64,000 nt of DNA, from assembly GCF_965656765.1 (NCBI RefSeq), contig NZ_CBFHLV010000002.1:93959-157958 (forward strand), given 5' to 3'. Shown here in pieces: positions 46,534 to 55,314 of the stretch. The notes beneath the pieces are model-generated. The model worked only from the letters and a program-made list of their open reading frames with translations, had not been told where the DNA came from and did not search any database. Source of the stretch: Marivita sp965656765. Lineage in GTDB: Bacteria > Pseudomonadota > Alphaproteobacteria > Rhodobacterales > Rhodobacteraceae. Position 1 is the first letter of the stretch. Each line of letters opens with the position of its first letter. Position numbers and translations under genes: made by a program.

Positions 46534-48195
46534 CTAGCTCGGGTCGCGCCAGCGGTTCACGATGGGATAGCGCCGATCCAGCCAAAACGCGCGCTTTGAC
46601 AGGCGGGCGCCTGGCGCAGACTGAAAGCGTTTGTATTCACTGATGTAAAGCAGATGCTCGATCCGTTTTGCATCGTCGCGATCATATCCAGCGGCGACGC
46701 AATCCGCGATAGCGCCATCTTCGTCCACAAGGATGTTCAAGATGCCGTCCAGCACCGGATAGTCGGGCAGCGAGTCGCTGTCTTTCTGATCCTCGCGCAA
46801 TTCGGCCGAAGGCGGTTTGGTGATGATCGCCTCTGGGATTACAGCGCCCTCTGGCCCCATCATCCAATTTTGGTGGTTCGCGTTCCGCCAACGGCAGCAG
46901 TCGAAGATGCGGGTTTTGTACATATCCTTGATCGGATTGTAGCCGCCCGCCATGTCGCCGTAGATCGTCGCATATCCCACCGCGACTTCGGACTTGTTGC
47001 CGGTGGTCAAAAGCATCTCTCCGAATTTATTCGAAAGCGCCATCAGCAACAGGCCCCGGATGCGGGACTGGACGTTTTCCTCGGTCAGCCCTTCCTCGGT
47101 TCCTTCGAACAATGCAGCGAGCGTTTCGGTCACTGCATCGCGGGTTTTACCAATTGGTAAAAAATCGTACCGACAGCCAAGGTTTTCCGCCACTGCCTTG
47201 GCATCATCAAGCGACCCTTGCGAGGTGTATTCCGATGGAAGCATCACGCAGCGCACGTTGTCAGCGCCCAACGCATCGACCGCGATGGTGGCGACGATCG
47301 CGCTATCAATGCCGCCCGAGAGACCCAGAAGCACCTTCTTGAAACCGGTTTTGACCATGTAATCGCGCAAGGCCGTAACCATAACGCGGTAGTCTTGTTC
47401 CATCGCGTCGGGGTGCTGGGTGAAATCGCCATTGGCTGCGCGCCAGCCCGCATCTGTGCGTTCCATGTCGACCTGGCTGATAACTTCGTCGAAGGCGGGC
47501 AACTGCACAGCTGGAATGCCGCCGGGGTTCAGCACAAAAGACCCGCCGTCAAAGACCTGATCGTCCTGACCGCCGACCATGTTGAGGTAAATCAGCGACA
47601 ACCCGCTTTCTACAACGCGGGAGACCATATGGTTCAGTCGGGTCTCGAACTTGTCACGAAAATAGGGTGATCCGTTGGGAACAAGAATGAACTCAGCGCC
47701 GCTTTCCTCAAGCGCCTCGACCACATCTGGATACCACGCATCCTCGCAAATGGGCATGCCGATGCGCACGCCATTTATGGCCACTGGTCCCTGCATCATA
47801 TCGCGCGAGAATAGGCGGACTTCGTCGAAAACGTTGAAATTCGGCAGGAAATACTTGTGCACCACAGACGCGATCTTGCCGCCTTGCAGAACGAAATAGC
47901 TGTTGTGCAGTTTGAGGTCTTCTCCAACACACGGCCCGCCAATCGACAGGGCAGGGCCATCTGCGCAGGCCTCGGCCAAGGAAGCCAGTTCGTCTTGTAC
48001 GGCTGCTACAAAGGCAGGTTTCACGATCAGATCTTGCGCCTGATAACCAGTGATGAACATCTCGGGCAACGCCACAAGGTCAGCACCTGCCGCTTTGCCC
48101 TCTTCCCACGCGGCGCGTGCCTTGGCGGCATTGCCTACAAGGTCACCCACGATGGGGTTCAGCTGTGCCAGAGTGATGCGAAACCGGTCCGACAT
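46534..48195 (-). CDS. nadE: Glutamine-dependent NAD+ synthase
   Basis: A 553-residue two-domain enzyme for the last step of NAD synthesis. The N-terminal nitrilase-type glutaminase has E45, K114 and C150 (LPEMFITGYQ, VVHKYFLPNF, GMPICEDAWY). The synthetase has the PP-loop LGLSGGIDSAIV (SGGIDS at 293-298) and a C-terminal tail ending FWLDRRYPIVNRW. AAGGA lies before ATG 48195. The gene is convergent with hpd, whose stop lies 16 bases away. Confidence 0.94.
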   Translation of the reverse strand: MSDRFRITLAQLNPIVGDLVGNAAKARAAWEEGKAAGADLVALPEMFITGYQAQDLIVKPAFVAAVQDELASLAEACADGPALSIGGPCVGEDLKLHNSYFVLQGGKIASVVHKYFLPNFNVFDEVRLFSRDMMQGPVAINGVRIGMPICEDAWYPDVVEALEESGAEFILVPNGSPYFRDKFETRLNHMVSRVVESGLSLIYLNMVGGQDDQVFDGGSFVLNPGGIPAVQLPAFDEVISQVDMERTDAGWRAANGDFTQHPDAMEQDYRVMVTALRDYMVKTGFKKVLLGLSGGIDSAIVATIAVDALGADNVRCVMLPSEYTSQGSLDDAKAVAENLGCRYDFLPIGKTRDAVTETLAALFEGTEEGLTEENVQSRIRGLLLMALSNKFGEMLLTTGNKSEVAVGYATIYGDMAGGYNPIKDMYKTRIFDCCRWRNANHQNWMMGPEGAVIPEAIITKPPSAELREDQKDSDSLPDYPVLDGILNILVDEDGAIADCVAAGYDRDDAKRIEHLLYISEYKRFQSAPGARLSKRAFWLDRRYPIVNRWRDPS

Positions 48196-48350
48196 GGGGC
48201 GGTCCTTCTTTTCCCGATATCGCCGGTGACATAGCAGAACGCCGCGCGAGGGAAAGCATCTTGTCGGATAAGGCGTTGTCTGACCTCGCTGGCTCGCTTA
48301 GGTTTCGGGAACAGGGTCATGGCAACGGACATGAGTGGGATAGCAGACAG

Positions 48351-49745
48351 ATGAAACCGGGCATTACAGGCATTTTGGGCGCAGCCGTCTTAAGCATAGC
48401 TTTCGAAGCACAGGCGCAGGACGGGGACGTTCAGACCAAGCAATATGACGATGGCGGTGTTTATGAAGGCACGTTCCTGAACGGATTGCAGCACGGCACC
48501 GGGACATACCGATTGCCAAACGGATACGAATATACCGGCGAATGGGTCGATGGCGAAATCCGCGGCGATGGCGTTGCGCGCTTTCCAAATGGGTCGGTGT
48601 ATGAAGGCCAGTTTGTGAAGGGCAAGCCCGAAGGGATCGGCAAGATCGTCTTTGCTGATGGCTCCACTTACGAAGGATCGTGGCTGGACGGCAAGATCAC
48701 CGGTCAGGGCGTCGCGCTTTATGCCAATGGCGTGCGCTACGAAGGGTCGTTCCGCAATGCGCTGCACCATGGGCGGGGCACCATGCAAAGCCCCGGCGGC
48801 TATGTCTACGAAGGCGATTGGGTCAACGGTGTCAAGGAAGGCAACGGCACTATCACTTATCCCGATGGGTCCATCTACGAAGGCCGCGTGGCCGATGGCG
48901 ACCGCGAGGGGCAGGGTAAGCTGACGATGCCCGACGGCCTGATCTATGACGGCATGTGGAAAGACGGCCAGATTGACGGGGTCGGTACACTGACCCAAAG
49001 CAATGGCGACGTCTACGAAGGCGAACTTGTCGCCGGTCGTCGTGCCGGGCAGGGCAAGGTGCTTTATGCCAATGGCGATATCTACGAGGGCGACTTCAAA
49101 GATGATCTGCGCCACGGGCAGGGTACGTTTATTGGCACGGACGGCTATCGCTACGAGGGCGCATGGGTTGCAGGGCAGATCGAAGGCTCCGGCAAGGTCA
49201 CGTATCCGGACGGGTCTGTTTACGAGGGCCAGTTCCGTGGTGATTTGGCAAACGGTGAGGGCAAAATCACCTATCCCGATGGCTCGACTTACGAAGGGGC
49301 ATGGGTCGACGGGGTGATCGACGGCAAAGGACGTGCAGTCTATGCCAATGGGCTGATCTACGAGGGTGAGTTCAAGAACGCCCGCAATCACGGCTACGGC
49401 GTGATGACATACCCTGATGGCTACAAGTACGAAGGCGAATGGCTGGACGGCAAACGCGCTGGGCAAGGCACGGCGACCTATACGGATGGGACTGTTTATG
49501 TCGGTCAGTTCGCAGACGGACAGCGCAGCGGTCAGGGTGAGATCACGATGGCTGACGGTTTCAAATACGTAGGCGAATGGCAGAACGGTGAAATCAGCGG
49601 TGAGGGTGTTGCAACCTATGCCAATGGCGATGTCTACGAGGGGATGTTCCTTGACGGCAAACGTCAGGGTGCTGGCACCATGCGCTATGCGTCAGGCGAA
49701 GAGGCCACGGGCGAATGGGTCAATGGTGCGCTGACGGACGGATAA
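48351..49745 (+). CDS. Exported MORN-repeat protein
   Basis: A 464-residue protein. A signal peptide (MKPGITGILGAAVLSIAFEAQ, cut after AQA) is followed by 18 consecutive 23-residue MORN repeats (from residue 37) and a last partial one. The consensus is VYEGxFxxGxxxGxGxxxYxDGx. In eukaryotes MORN repeats bind membranes or proteins; bacterial exported arrays of this size are poorly studied. No catalytic domain is fused. The start is placed at ATG 48351; an upstream TTG at 48261 gives an N-terminus without a signal. Stands alone between nadE and a metallopeptidase gene. Periplasmic or outer-membrane location inferred. Confidence 0.85.
   Translation: MKPGITGILGAAVLSIAFEAQAQDGDVQTKQYDDGGVYEGTFLNGLQHGTGTYRLPNGYEYTGEWVDGEIRGDGVARFPNGSVYEGQFVKGKPEGIGKIVFADGSTYEGSWLDGKITGQGVALYANGVRYEGSFRNALHHGRGTMQSPGGYVYEGDWVNGVKEGNGTITYPDGSIYEGRVADGDREGQGKLTMPDGLIYDGMWKDGQIDGVGTLTQSNGDVYEGELVAGRRAGQGKVLYANGDIYEGDFKDDLRHGQGTFIGTDGYRYEGAWVAGQIEGSGKVTYPDGSVYEGQFRGDLANGEGKITYPDGSTYEGAWVDGVIDGKGRAVYANGLIYEGEFKNARNHGYGVMTYPDGYKYEGEWLDGKRAGQGTATYTDGTVYVGQFADGQRSGQGEITMADGFKYVGEWQNGEISGEGVATYANGDVYEGMFLDGKRQGAGTMRYASGEEATGEWVNGALTDG
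48459..49700 (+). repeat. Tandem array of 18 MORN coding repeats (69 bp each)
   Basis: The unit is exactly 69 bases with no insertion or deletion across 1,242 bases. Protein units differ at most positions but keep YEG, GxG and DG or NG. The bases diverge enough that this is an old, selected array rather than recent slippage. Because of the periodic codon pattern, a long open frame also appears on the minus strand here; it is not a gene. Confidence 0.9.
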
Positions 49746-49793
49746 AGGCGCGGTTTGCAAATTAGGGGCAAGGGTTTGCAAACTTTGCCCCGG

Positions 49794-50186
49794 TTATTCC
49801 CACCAGCGGTCTACCGTAGCAATCTCACGATCGCTCCAGCCAAAGTGATGTGCGATTTCGTGGACGACGATATGCGTTACCAAGTCTTGAAGCGTCACTG
49901 ATTTCCGGTCGCGCCACTCAGCGAGGATCGGTTCGGCATAAAGCCAAACCTGATCGGGAAACGGTGATGGGTCGCCTGCCGATTTCTCAGTCAGCGGTAT
50001 GCCGTCATATAGCCCGGTCAATTCCAGCGGATCATCTATCTCAAGGTCGGCCAACACATCATTGGGGGGCCAGTCGGTGACCTGAAGCAAAACGTGCTGA
50101 CACAGCTCTCTGAACTGCAAAGGCAGCCTGTTCAGAGCTGCCTCGGCGTAGCGTGTAATGTCGTCGATATCGTCTTGTTCGGTCAT
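49794..50186 (-). CDS. Minizincin-type metallopeptidase family protein
   Basis: A 130-residue protein with the zinc motif HEIAHHFGWSDREI (H109, E110, H113, and D119 as third ligand) close to its C-terminus, and the family-typical PLELTGLYDGIPL and PDQVWLYAEPILAEW ahead. These single-domain zincins are widespread in alphaproteobacteria and have no known substrate. ATG 50186 is the only sensible start; no strong ribosome site. Convergent with the MORN gene, 48 bases apart. Confidence 0.85.
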   Translation of the reverse strand: MTEQDDIDDITRYAEAALNRLPLQFRELCQHVLLQVTDWPPNDVLADLEIDDPLELTGLYDGIPLTEKSAGDPSPFPDQVWLYAEPILAEWRDRKSVTLQDLVTHIVVHEIAHHFGWSDREIATVDRWWE

Positions 50187-50228
50187 GTGCGTATCAGCAC
50201 CGTGTCGTGTGACCGCGTCAAGCGATGA

Positions 50229-51155
50229 TCAGAGCATCAGCTGATAGCTGTGCGGGACGTAGTGAAAGCCGTCACCGCGTGTTTCGACATATCCGACACC
50301 GGGGAACGGCATGTGATAGCCGATGAACGGGACGTCGTCGGCAGCCAGCATTCCCAGCACATTGCGGCGCGACGCTGCGGCGGCGGCCTTGTCCATATCA
50401 AACCGCACTTCCCAATCCGGGTGCGCCAGCGACCAGACATAGTGGTTGGCAAGATCGGCAAAGATCAGAAACTGCTGATCATTGCTGTCGAGCATGTAAG
50501 TCATGTGACCCGGCGTGTGCCCAAACGCGGCCATCGCGGTGATGCCTGAGGTGACGCTGCCACCATCACCGAGGAACGACATCTTTTCCGCCAATGGCGC
50601 GACATTGTTGTCGAAGCCTTCGTTCCCTGCTGCCGACCAATGATCGAACTCCACTTGGCCGGTGATATAGGCGGCGTTCGAGAATGTTTCTGCCCCGTCG
50701 GTCATCAGGCCACCAATATGGTCACCATGCATGTGGGTCAGTACGACATGGGTCACGGCATCTGCCGAATAGCCTGCCATCTCAACCGCCTGAGATGTGG
50801 CGGCACCATTGAGACCGGTGTCGAACAAGATCAGCTCGGAGCCGGTGTTCACCAATGTTGGCGTGAAGAAGAACTGCGCCTTATCGACGGGAATGTGCGC
50901 CTCGTTTGATACTTCGGCAAAGGTGTCGGCATCGACATTCATGCCAAAGATGCCCTGCGGATCTTCGACTGTGCGACTACCAACGAGCATCGTTGTGACT
51001 TCGAAGTCGCCGATACCAAACCGGTTTACACGCGGAACCTGCGCGCCCTGCATGTGGCCGGCAGCGCTTGCCTTGGTTGCGCCTAAACCTGCAGCCATCG
51101 GCATCGCAGCGGCACCGGCAAGCATTGCGCGGCGTGACATTGAAAAATCGGACAT
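50229..51155 (-). CDS. Tat-exported metallo-beta-lactamase-fold hydrolase
   Basis: A 308-residue protein. The N-terminus MSDFSMSRRAMLAGAAAM is a twin-arginine signal (R8-R9). The metal-binding motif is VVLTHMHGDHIGG (H141, H143, D145, H146), followed by the third His in FGHTPGHMTYML and an Asp in LIFADLANH. This resembles lactonase/quorum-quenching-like or general MBL-fold hydrolases, probably periplasmic. GGGGAGAG lies just before ATG 51155; the frame open to 51653 overlaps gltX. Divergent from gltX. Confidence 0.86.
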   Translation of the reverse strand: MSDFSMSRRAMLAGAAAMPMAAGLGATKASAAGHMQGAQVPRVNRFGIGDFEVTTMLVGSRTVEDPQGIFGMNVDADTFAEVSNEAHIPVDKAQFFFTPTLVNTGSELILFDTGLNGAATSQAVEMAGYSADAVTHVVLTHMHGDHIGGLMTDGAETFSNAAYITGQVEFDHWSAAGNEGFDNNVAPLAEKMSFLGDGGSVTSGITAMAAFGHTPGHMTYMLDSNDQQFLIFADLANHYVWSLAHPDWEVRFDMDKAAAAASRRNVLGMLAADDVPFIGYHMPFPGVGYVETRGDGFHYVPHSYQLML

Positions 51156-51323
51156 TGTGGTCTCTCCCCTGTTAGGACTGCGGCAGAAGGTAGCGGAAAA
51201 AAGACCGGAAGCTTTATCTTTCACGCCTTCGTGACTGTGCAGTGACGCACGGGGTTGGTGCGCGGCTTTCTGGACAAAACCATCCCGGTATGGGAAAGCG
51301 CGCAGCAACAGGAGATGCATCCC

Positions 51324-52661
51324 ATGACAACCACCCGTTTTGCGCCGTCGCCCACCGGTTACATCCACGTTGGCAATCTGCGCACCGCTTTGTTCAACCA
51401 TCTGATCGCCCGCAAATCGGGTGGCACATTCATCTTGCGGATCGACGACACCGATCCCGAGCGGTCGAAGGAAGAATACGTCGACGCGATCAAGCGGGAT
51501 CTGGAATGGTTGGGTCTGACATGGGATCGCGTTGAACGGCAATCCGAACGGTTGGATCGCTACCACAACGCTGCCGAGGAACTGCGCGCGATGGGGCGGT
51601 TCTATGAGGCGTTCGAGACGCCGACCGAGTTGGACCTCAAGCGCAAGAAACAACTGAACATGGGCAAGCCGCCGGTCTATGACCGTGCCGCTTTGGCGTT
51701 GTCAGATGCCGAAAAGGAGGCCCTGCGCGCCGAGCGAGGCGACGGCGTTTGGCGTTTCAAGCTGGACCAGGAACGGATCGAATGGCCAGATGGTATATTG
51801 GGCGATATTTCCATTGATGCAGCCAGTGTCAGTGACCCTGTGTTGATCCGTGCAGACGGTCAGATCCTTTACACGCTGGCATCTGTTGTAGATGACACTG
51901 AAATGGGTGTGACCCATGTCGTGCGCGGATCGGACCATGTGACCAACACTGCGACGCAGATCCAGATCATTCGCGCGCTGGGTGGCTCTGTGCCGTCCTT
52001 TGCACACCACTCGCTTTTGACTGGGCCGCAGGGTGAATCGCTGTCTAAGCGTCTGGGCACGCTGGCGCTGCGCGATCTGCGCGAGCAAGGGATCGAACCT
52101 GAGGCGTTGTTAAGCCTGATGGCGCGGCTTGGATCTTCGCAGCCGGTGGAATTGCGCATGACACTGGATGAGATCGCAGAGGGATTCGACCTTAACCAGT
52201 TTGGGTCAGCGCCGACCAAGTTCGACTTCAACGACCTGTTCCCTCTGACCGCGCGCAAACTGCACGCCATGGATTACACGACGATAAAACCTGATCTGAA
52301 CGCCTTGGGCGTGCCCGAGGACAAGGCCGAGGCGTTCTGGACCGTTGCACGAGAAAACATCACCACCCGCCACGATATCGCGGCGTGGTGGGATTTGTGC
52401 TCCAAAGGGGCCGAACCAACGGTTGCGGACGAGGATGCAGAGTTCATCGCCGAAGCAATGGCGCTGCTGCCCGAAGGGCCGCTCGGGTCTGACGCATGGA
52501 GCAACTGGACCAGTGCCGTGAAAGAAGCCACAGGTCGCAAAGGCAAAGGGCTGTTCATGCCGCTGCGGAAAGCGCTGACCGGACAAGAGCGCGGACCGGA
52601 GATGGCAGATCTGTTGCCTTTGTTGCAGACGATCCCGGCGCGGAAACTGGCGAAGGCCTAA
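51324..52661 (+). CDS. gltX: Glutamyl-tRNA synthetase
   Basis: A 445-residue class I synthetase charging tRNA-Glu (or also tRNA-Gln, as often in alphaproteobacteria). The HIGH-type motif is PSPTGYIHVGNLRTAL, the KMSKS-type motif is ESLSKRLGTLAL, and LRIDDTDPERSKEEY is typical. AGGAGA lies about 10 bases before ATG 51324, the start giving MTTTRFAPSPTG. Alphaproteobacteria often have two GltX copies; only this one is visible. Its stop overlaps by 4 bases the stop of the convergent DUF2254 gene. Confidence 0.95.
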   Translation: MTTTRFAPSPTGYIHVGNLRTALFNHLIARKSGGTFILRIDDTDPERSKEEYVDAIKRDLEWLGLTWDRVERQSERLDRYHNAAEELRAMGRFYEAFETPTELDLKRKKQLNMGKPPVYDRAALALSDAEKEALRAERGDGVWRFKLDQERIEWPDGILGDISIDAASVSDPVLIRADGQILYTLASVVDDTEMGVTHVVRGSDHVTNTATQIQIIRALGGSVPSFAHHSLLTGPQGESLSKRLGTLALRDLREQGIEPEALLSLMARLGSSQPVELRMTLDEIAEGFDLNQFGSAPTKFDFNDLFPLTARKLHAMDYTTIKPDLNALGVPEDKAEAFWTVARENITTRHDIAAWWDLCSKGAEPTVADEDAEFIAEAMALLPEGPLGSDAWSNWTSAVKEATGRKGKGLFMPLRKALTGQERGPEMADLLPLLQTIPARKLAKA

Positions 52662-53905
52662 GTCTCTTTCGCCTTTTGGTGCAGGGCTTTGACCGCATCC
52701 GGATCTTCGATCCGGCGTTCGATCAAGCCCAGTGTCGTATCGCGGGTCTCTTCAGCGGCCTTGGCCAGATCTGACCAGTCGCTTTTGCTGAGACGATTTG
52801 CGGCCTTGAGCATCTGAGCCATGACATCAAACCGGCCGCCACCGTCCTGCATTAAGCTGGCAAATCCGTCATGCATCAGGTCGCTGGCGGAAACGGTGCC
52901 CACAATCACGCGATCATATTGGGTTTCAGTGTTGCGATCTTCGACAGACATGCCTTGTCCTAAATCCCACAAGATCCGTTCGATCCGGTGGATCACGTCA
53001 ATCGCCGTGCCGGGGTCGTTGACCCCTGGCGACAATGCTCGCGATGCTACCTCGGACAAGATCACAAGCCCAAAGCGCGCGTCTTGTTCGACGGTGCGTT
53101 CATCGCCCAATGTAAAGTTATCGATCAGCGTATCTGGATCGCAATCTCCATCGAGATAGGCCACGGGTGTGTCCTTCAAAACCCAACTGCCCGGAGGCGT
53201 GTAAACCCAAAGTGTTGCATCTTTGCTGTCGAGCTGTTCGTTCAATTCGGCCAAGCTGATGAATTGCACAAAGCCCGATTTAGGTGACAGGATCGGCGTG
53301 GAATCTTTTGGCGCGCGAGGGGCGTCGCTGGCCGCGCGTGCGCCCAGATTAGGGGTTTTGGCCAGCCGGTCGAGAGGCGGCTTGGCGGCCTTTTCGACCA
53401 TCGTCAACGTATGATGCAAACTACCCAATTGGCTTAAATGTGCAATCCAGCGCAGGATGGCGATGACGATGAGGACGATGCAAACCATTGTCATCGCAAA
53501 CACGATTACCGCAGCGGAATCGCCATAAAACCCAGCGCGAAACATCACGATCGACGCCAGAGAAAACAGGAATGCCCCAACAAACACAGACATCACGTTG
53601 AGTGTAGTCATGTCCTGCATCAACAGCCGGTACACCCGCGGCGTGGCTTGCCCGGCAGCAGAGCGAAACGCTTGTACCATGATACCCAATGAGAACGTTG
53701 TGACCGCCAGCATCGAGGACGCGAGGATGTTCAGGATCGGCAACACTGCTTCTCGCGAAAAGCGGTCAACCAGGGCGTCCGGAATGGATCGATCCAGCAG
53801 CGGCGCAATCAGCGCGACCAGCAAGGCCACGCTGCCGAAGGCCGAGATCCTAAAGCCTGGACGCCGCCACAAGCGTTTGAACCAAAGCCAGATCCGTTCC
53901 CGCAT
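52658..53905 (-). CDS. DUF2254 membrane protein
   Basis: A 415-residue protein. Four or five hydrophobic segments lie in the first ~170 residues (for example FGSVALLVALIAPLLD, SSMLAVTTFSLGIMVQAFRSA, AVIVFAMTMVCIVLIVIAIL), then a ~230-residue soluble domain with AYLDGDCDPDTLI and ARFGLVILSEVASRALSPGVNDPGTA. The latter segment is typical of DUF2254, whose function is unknown. The stop lies inside the gltX end; the start shares one base with the upstream gene's stop. Confidence 0.82.
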   Translation of the reverse strand: MRERIWLWFKRLWRRPGFRISAFGSVALLVALIAPLLDRSIPDALVDRFSREAVLPILNILASSMLAVTTFSLGIMVQAFRSAAGQATPRVYRLLMQDMTTLNVMSVFVGAFLFSLASIVMFRAGFYGDSAAVIVFAMTMVCIVLIVIAILRWIAHLSQLGSLHHTLTMVEKAAKPPLDRLAKTPNLGARAASDAPRAPKDSTPILSPKSGFVQFISLAELNEQLDSKDATLWVYTPPGSWVLKDTPVAYLDGDCDPDTLIDNFTLGDERTVEQDARFGLVILSEVASRALSPGVNDPGTAIDVIHRIERILWDLGQGMSVEDRNTETQYDRVIVGTVSASDLMHDGFASLMQDGGGRFDVMAQMLKAANRLSKSDWSDLAKAAEETRDTTLGLIERRIEDPDAVKALHQKAKET

Positions 53906-54468
53906 CAGGCAAACACCTTGGCGCGGACGCTTAGCAGCATGTCATCGACAAAGCTACGTTCAGACGCTGTTAGAGTTTGCGCGCGGGGATATATCGGTGC
54001 GGCACGGTCATTGCGAACCGGGGTGCACCAGCCTTCGGTGGTATGCATGAAATGTTGCGCGCCAGCCTCGCCAAATTCGTGGAGGTAGCCTTGCAAGACA
54101 GCGTCTACATAGCTCAGTAGGATCGGGTGCTCGGTGTCCGGCAGGGCAGATTGACCGGGCGGAATGGCGTAGATTGAGATATCCCGCACATCTGTTGCGC
54201 CATGAGTCACCGCATCTGTTACCGCCAGCCGCGCATACGAAAATTCACGCGCATCCAGCGCCACCCAATCGTCGTTGAGGACTGGTGCAATGACCCCGTC
54301 AATCAGTGCATCCGGGTCCGCAATGACCGACAGGTACGCGACTTGCCGGTTTGGGGCACGTTGCCAGATACGCCGCCAGCCAGTGATTTGCGACGTGTGG
54401 ATTGGCGTGAAATCGTGGGTGTTGCGGTTAACCAGCGATCCGTAACCAAAAAAATGCGGGTGTTTCAC
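53905..54468 (-). CDS. Gamma-glutamylcyclotransferase-like protein
   Basis: A ~187-residue protein of the GGCT fold: HFFGYGSLVNRNTHDF carries the YGSLxN motif, and RIWQRAPNR, DWVALDAREFSYARL follow. No ATG is available: the start is GTG 54468 (MKHPHFFGYGSL...), or a TTG at 54510 with a longer N-terminus. Such proteins make cyclic amino acids or act on glutathione and related gamma-glutamyl peptides; the substrate here is not known. It overlaps the DUF2254 gene by one base, forming a two-gene operon. Confidence 0.72.
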   Translation of the reverse strand: MKHPHFFGYGSLVNRNTHDFTPIHTSQITGWRRIWQRAPNRQVAYLSVIADPDALIDGVIAPVLNDDWVALDAREFSYARLAVTDAVTHGATDVRDISIYAIPPGQSALPDTEHPILLSYVDAVLQGYLHEFGEAGAQHFMHTTEGWCTPVRNDRAAPIYPRAQTLTASERSFVDDMLLSVRAKVFA

Positions 54469-54560
54469 GAGGCTATCTGCTCTTGAACGGTTGATGTATA
54501 TCAAAGACAACTTTGCACGAATGGGTAGGCTTGGCCAACCGATGTAAAAGGATACCTGCT

Positions 54561-55031
54561 TTGCGTGTCACCAAACGAACCAACATAGCGATGCGTGTCC
54601 TCATGTTCTGCGCCGCCAATACGGGGCGACTTGTGACTAAGGCGGAAATCGCTCAGCGCTGTAATGCGTCCGAAAATCACCTTGCTCAAGTGATCAACCA
54701 GCTGGCCCAGCTTGGGTTCCTGCATACGCAGCGTGGGCGAAATGGGGGACTGTCTCTGGGGCGTCCTGCCGAAGACATAAATATCGGCGATGTGTTTCGC
54801 GTGCTTGAGGCGCCTGTGCCATTGGCCGAATGCTTTGCGGATGTTGATAACACCTGCCCATTGACCGAGGCGTGTCGTCTTCGCACCGCCCTGACCGACG
54901 CGGTTGAGGCGTTCTATCAATCGCTAGACCCGATCACGCTGGATGCACTGGTGTGCACAAATGCCGATCTTCTGGACATTCTGAACCCGGAGCGCGCCTG
55001 TGCTGCGCGCGAGGCAGCCCTCGCGGTTTGA
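54561..55031 (+). CDS. Rrf2-family regulator, NsrR-like
   Basis: A 156-residue regulator. The winged HTH (AEIAQRCNASENHLAQVINQLAQLGFL) is followed by HTQRGRNGGLSLGRP, and then three Cys in ECFADVDNTCPLTEACRL (spacing CX7CX5C), the cluster-binding pattern of NsrR, the nitric oxide sensor. The start is TTG 54561 (MRVTKRTNIAMRVL), with AAAGGA upstream; a longer frame from 54513 is less natural. Divergent from the GGCT-like gene. Targets are not known from the window; NsrR-type regulators usually control nitrosative-stress genes. Confidence 0.78.
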   Translation: MRVTKRTNIAMRVLMFCAANTGRLVTKAEIAQRCNASENHLAQVINQLAQLGFLHTQRGRNGGLSLGRPAEDINIGDVFRVLEAPVPLAECFADVDNTCPLTEACRLRTALTDAVEAFYQSLDPITLDALVCTNADLLDILNPERACAAREAALAV

Positions 55032-55037
55032 CCCTTG

Positions 55038-55058
55038 AGACCGAACGGGATTCGGTCT
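55038..55058 (+). terminator. Hairpin after the Rrf2-family gene
   Basis: AGACCGAA and TTCGGTCT pair around five bases, 7 bases beyond the stop. There is no T-run, so this is a weak or Rho-assisted terminator. It separates the gene from the glycine riboswitch that follows. Confidence 0.5.
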
Positions 55059-55072
55059 ACCACTGTACACAT

Positions 55073-55227
55073 CCACGATGGGAGAACCGGTCTTGACCGG
55101 TGCCGAAGGAGCAACCGCCCCCGGAAACTCTCAGGCCGAAGGACCGTCGTGGACATAGACTCTGGAGAGATTTCGGGCCTGACCCGGAACGCCGAAGGGA
55201 TAACGATCTCAGGCGAAAGGACAGAGG
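55073..55227 (+). promoter_or_regulatory. Tandem glycine riboswitch ahead of gcvTHP
   Basis: Aptamer 1 (55073-55152) has outer arms CCACGA/TCGTGG, GGGAGAA and the conserved GCCGAAGGAGCAA ... AACTCTCAGGCCGAAGGACC core. Aptamer 2 (55160-55227) has arms CTCTG/CAGAG, GGAGAGA, GCCGAAGGGATAA and ATCTCAGGCGAAAGGAC. The 7-base spacing and both cores match the cooperative glycine riboswitch. It lies 88 bases before gcvT, fitting activation of glycine cleavage when glycine is high. The stretch between it and gcvT has no gene. Confidence 0.95.
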
Positions 55228-55314
55228 GGGCATAGGACGATCGCGCGACAGCGCGGTTTAGAATATGCCGGTTGTCGCGTCACATGCATCCGGTCGAACG
55301 TGAAGGGATGCCGC

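Noticed and set aside
48390..49466. A 358-codon open frame on the minus strand across the MORN gene
   Set aside because: It mirrors the codon periodicity of the repeat array, has no ribosome site and gives a repetitive, unnatural protein.
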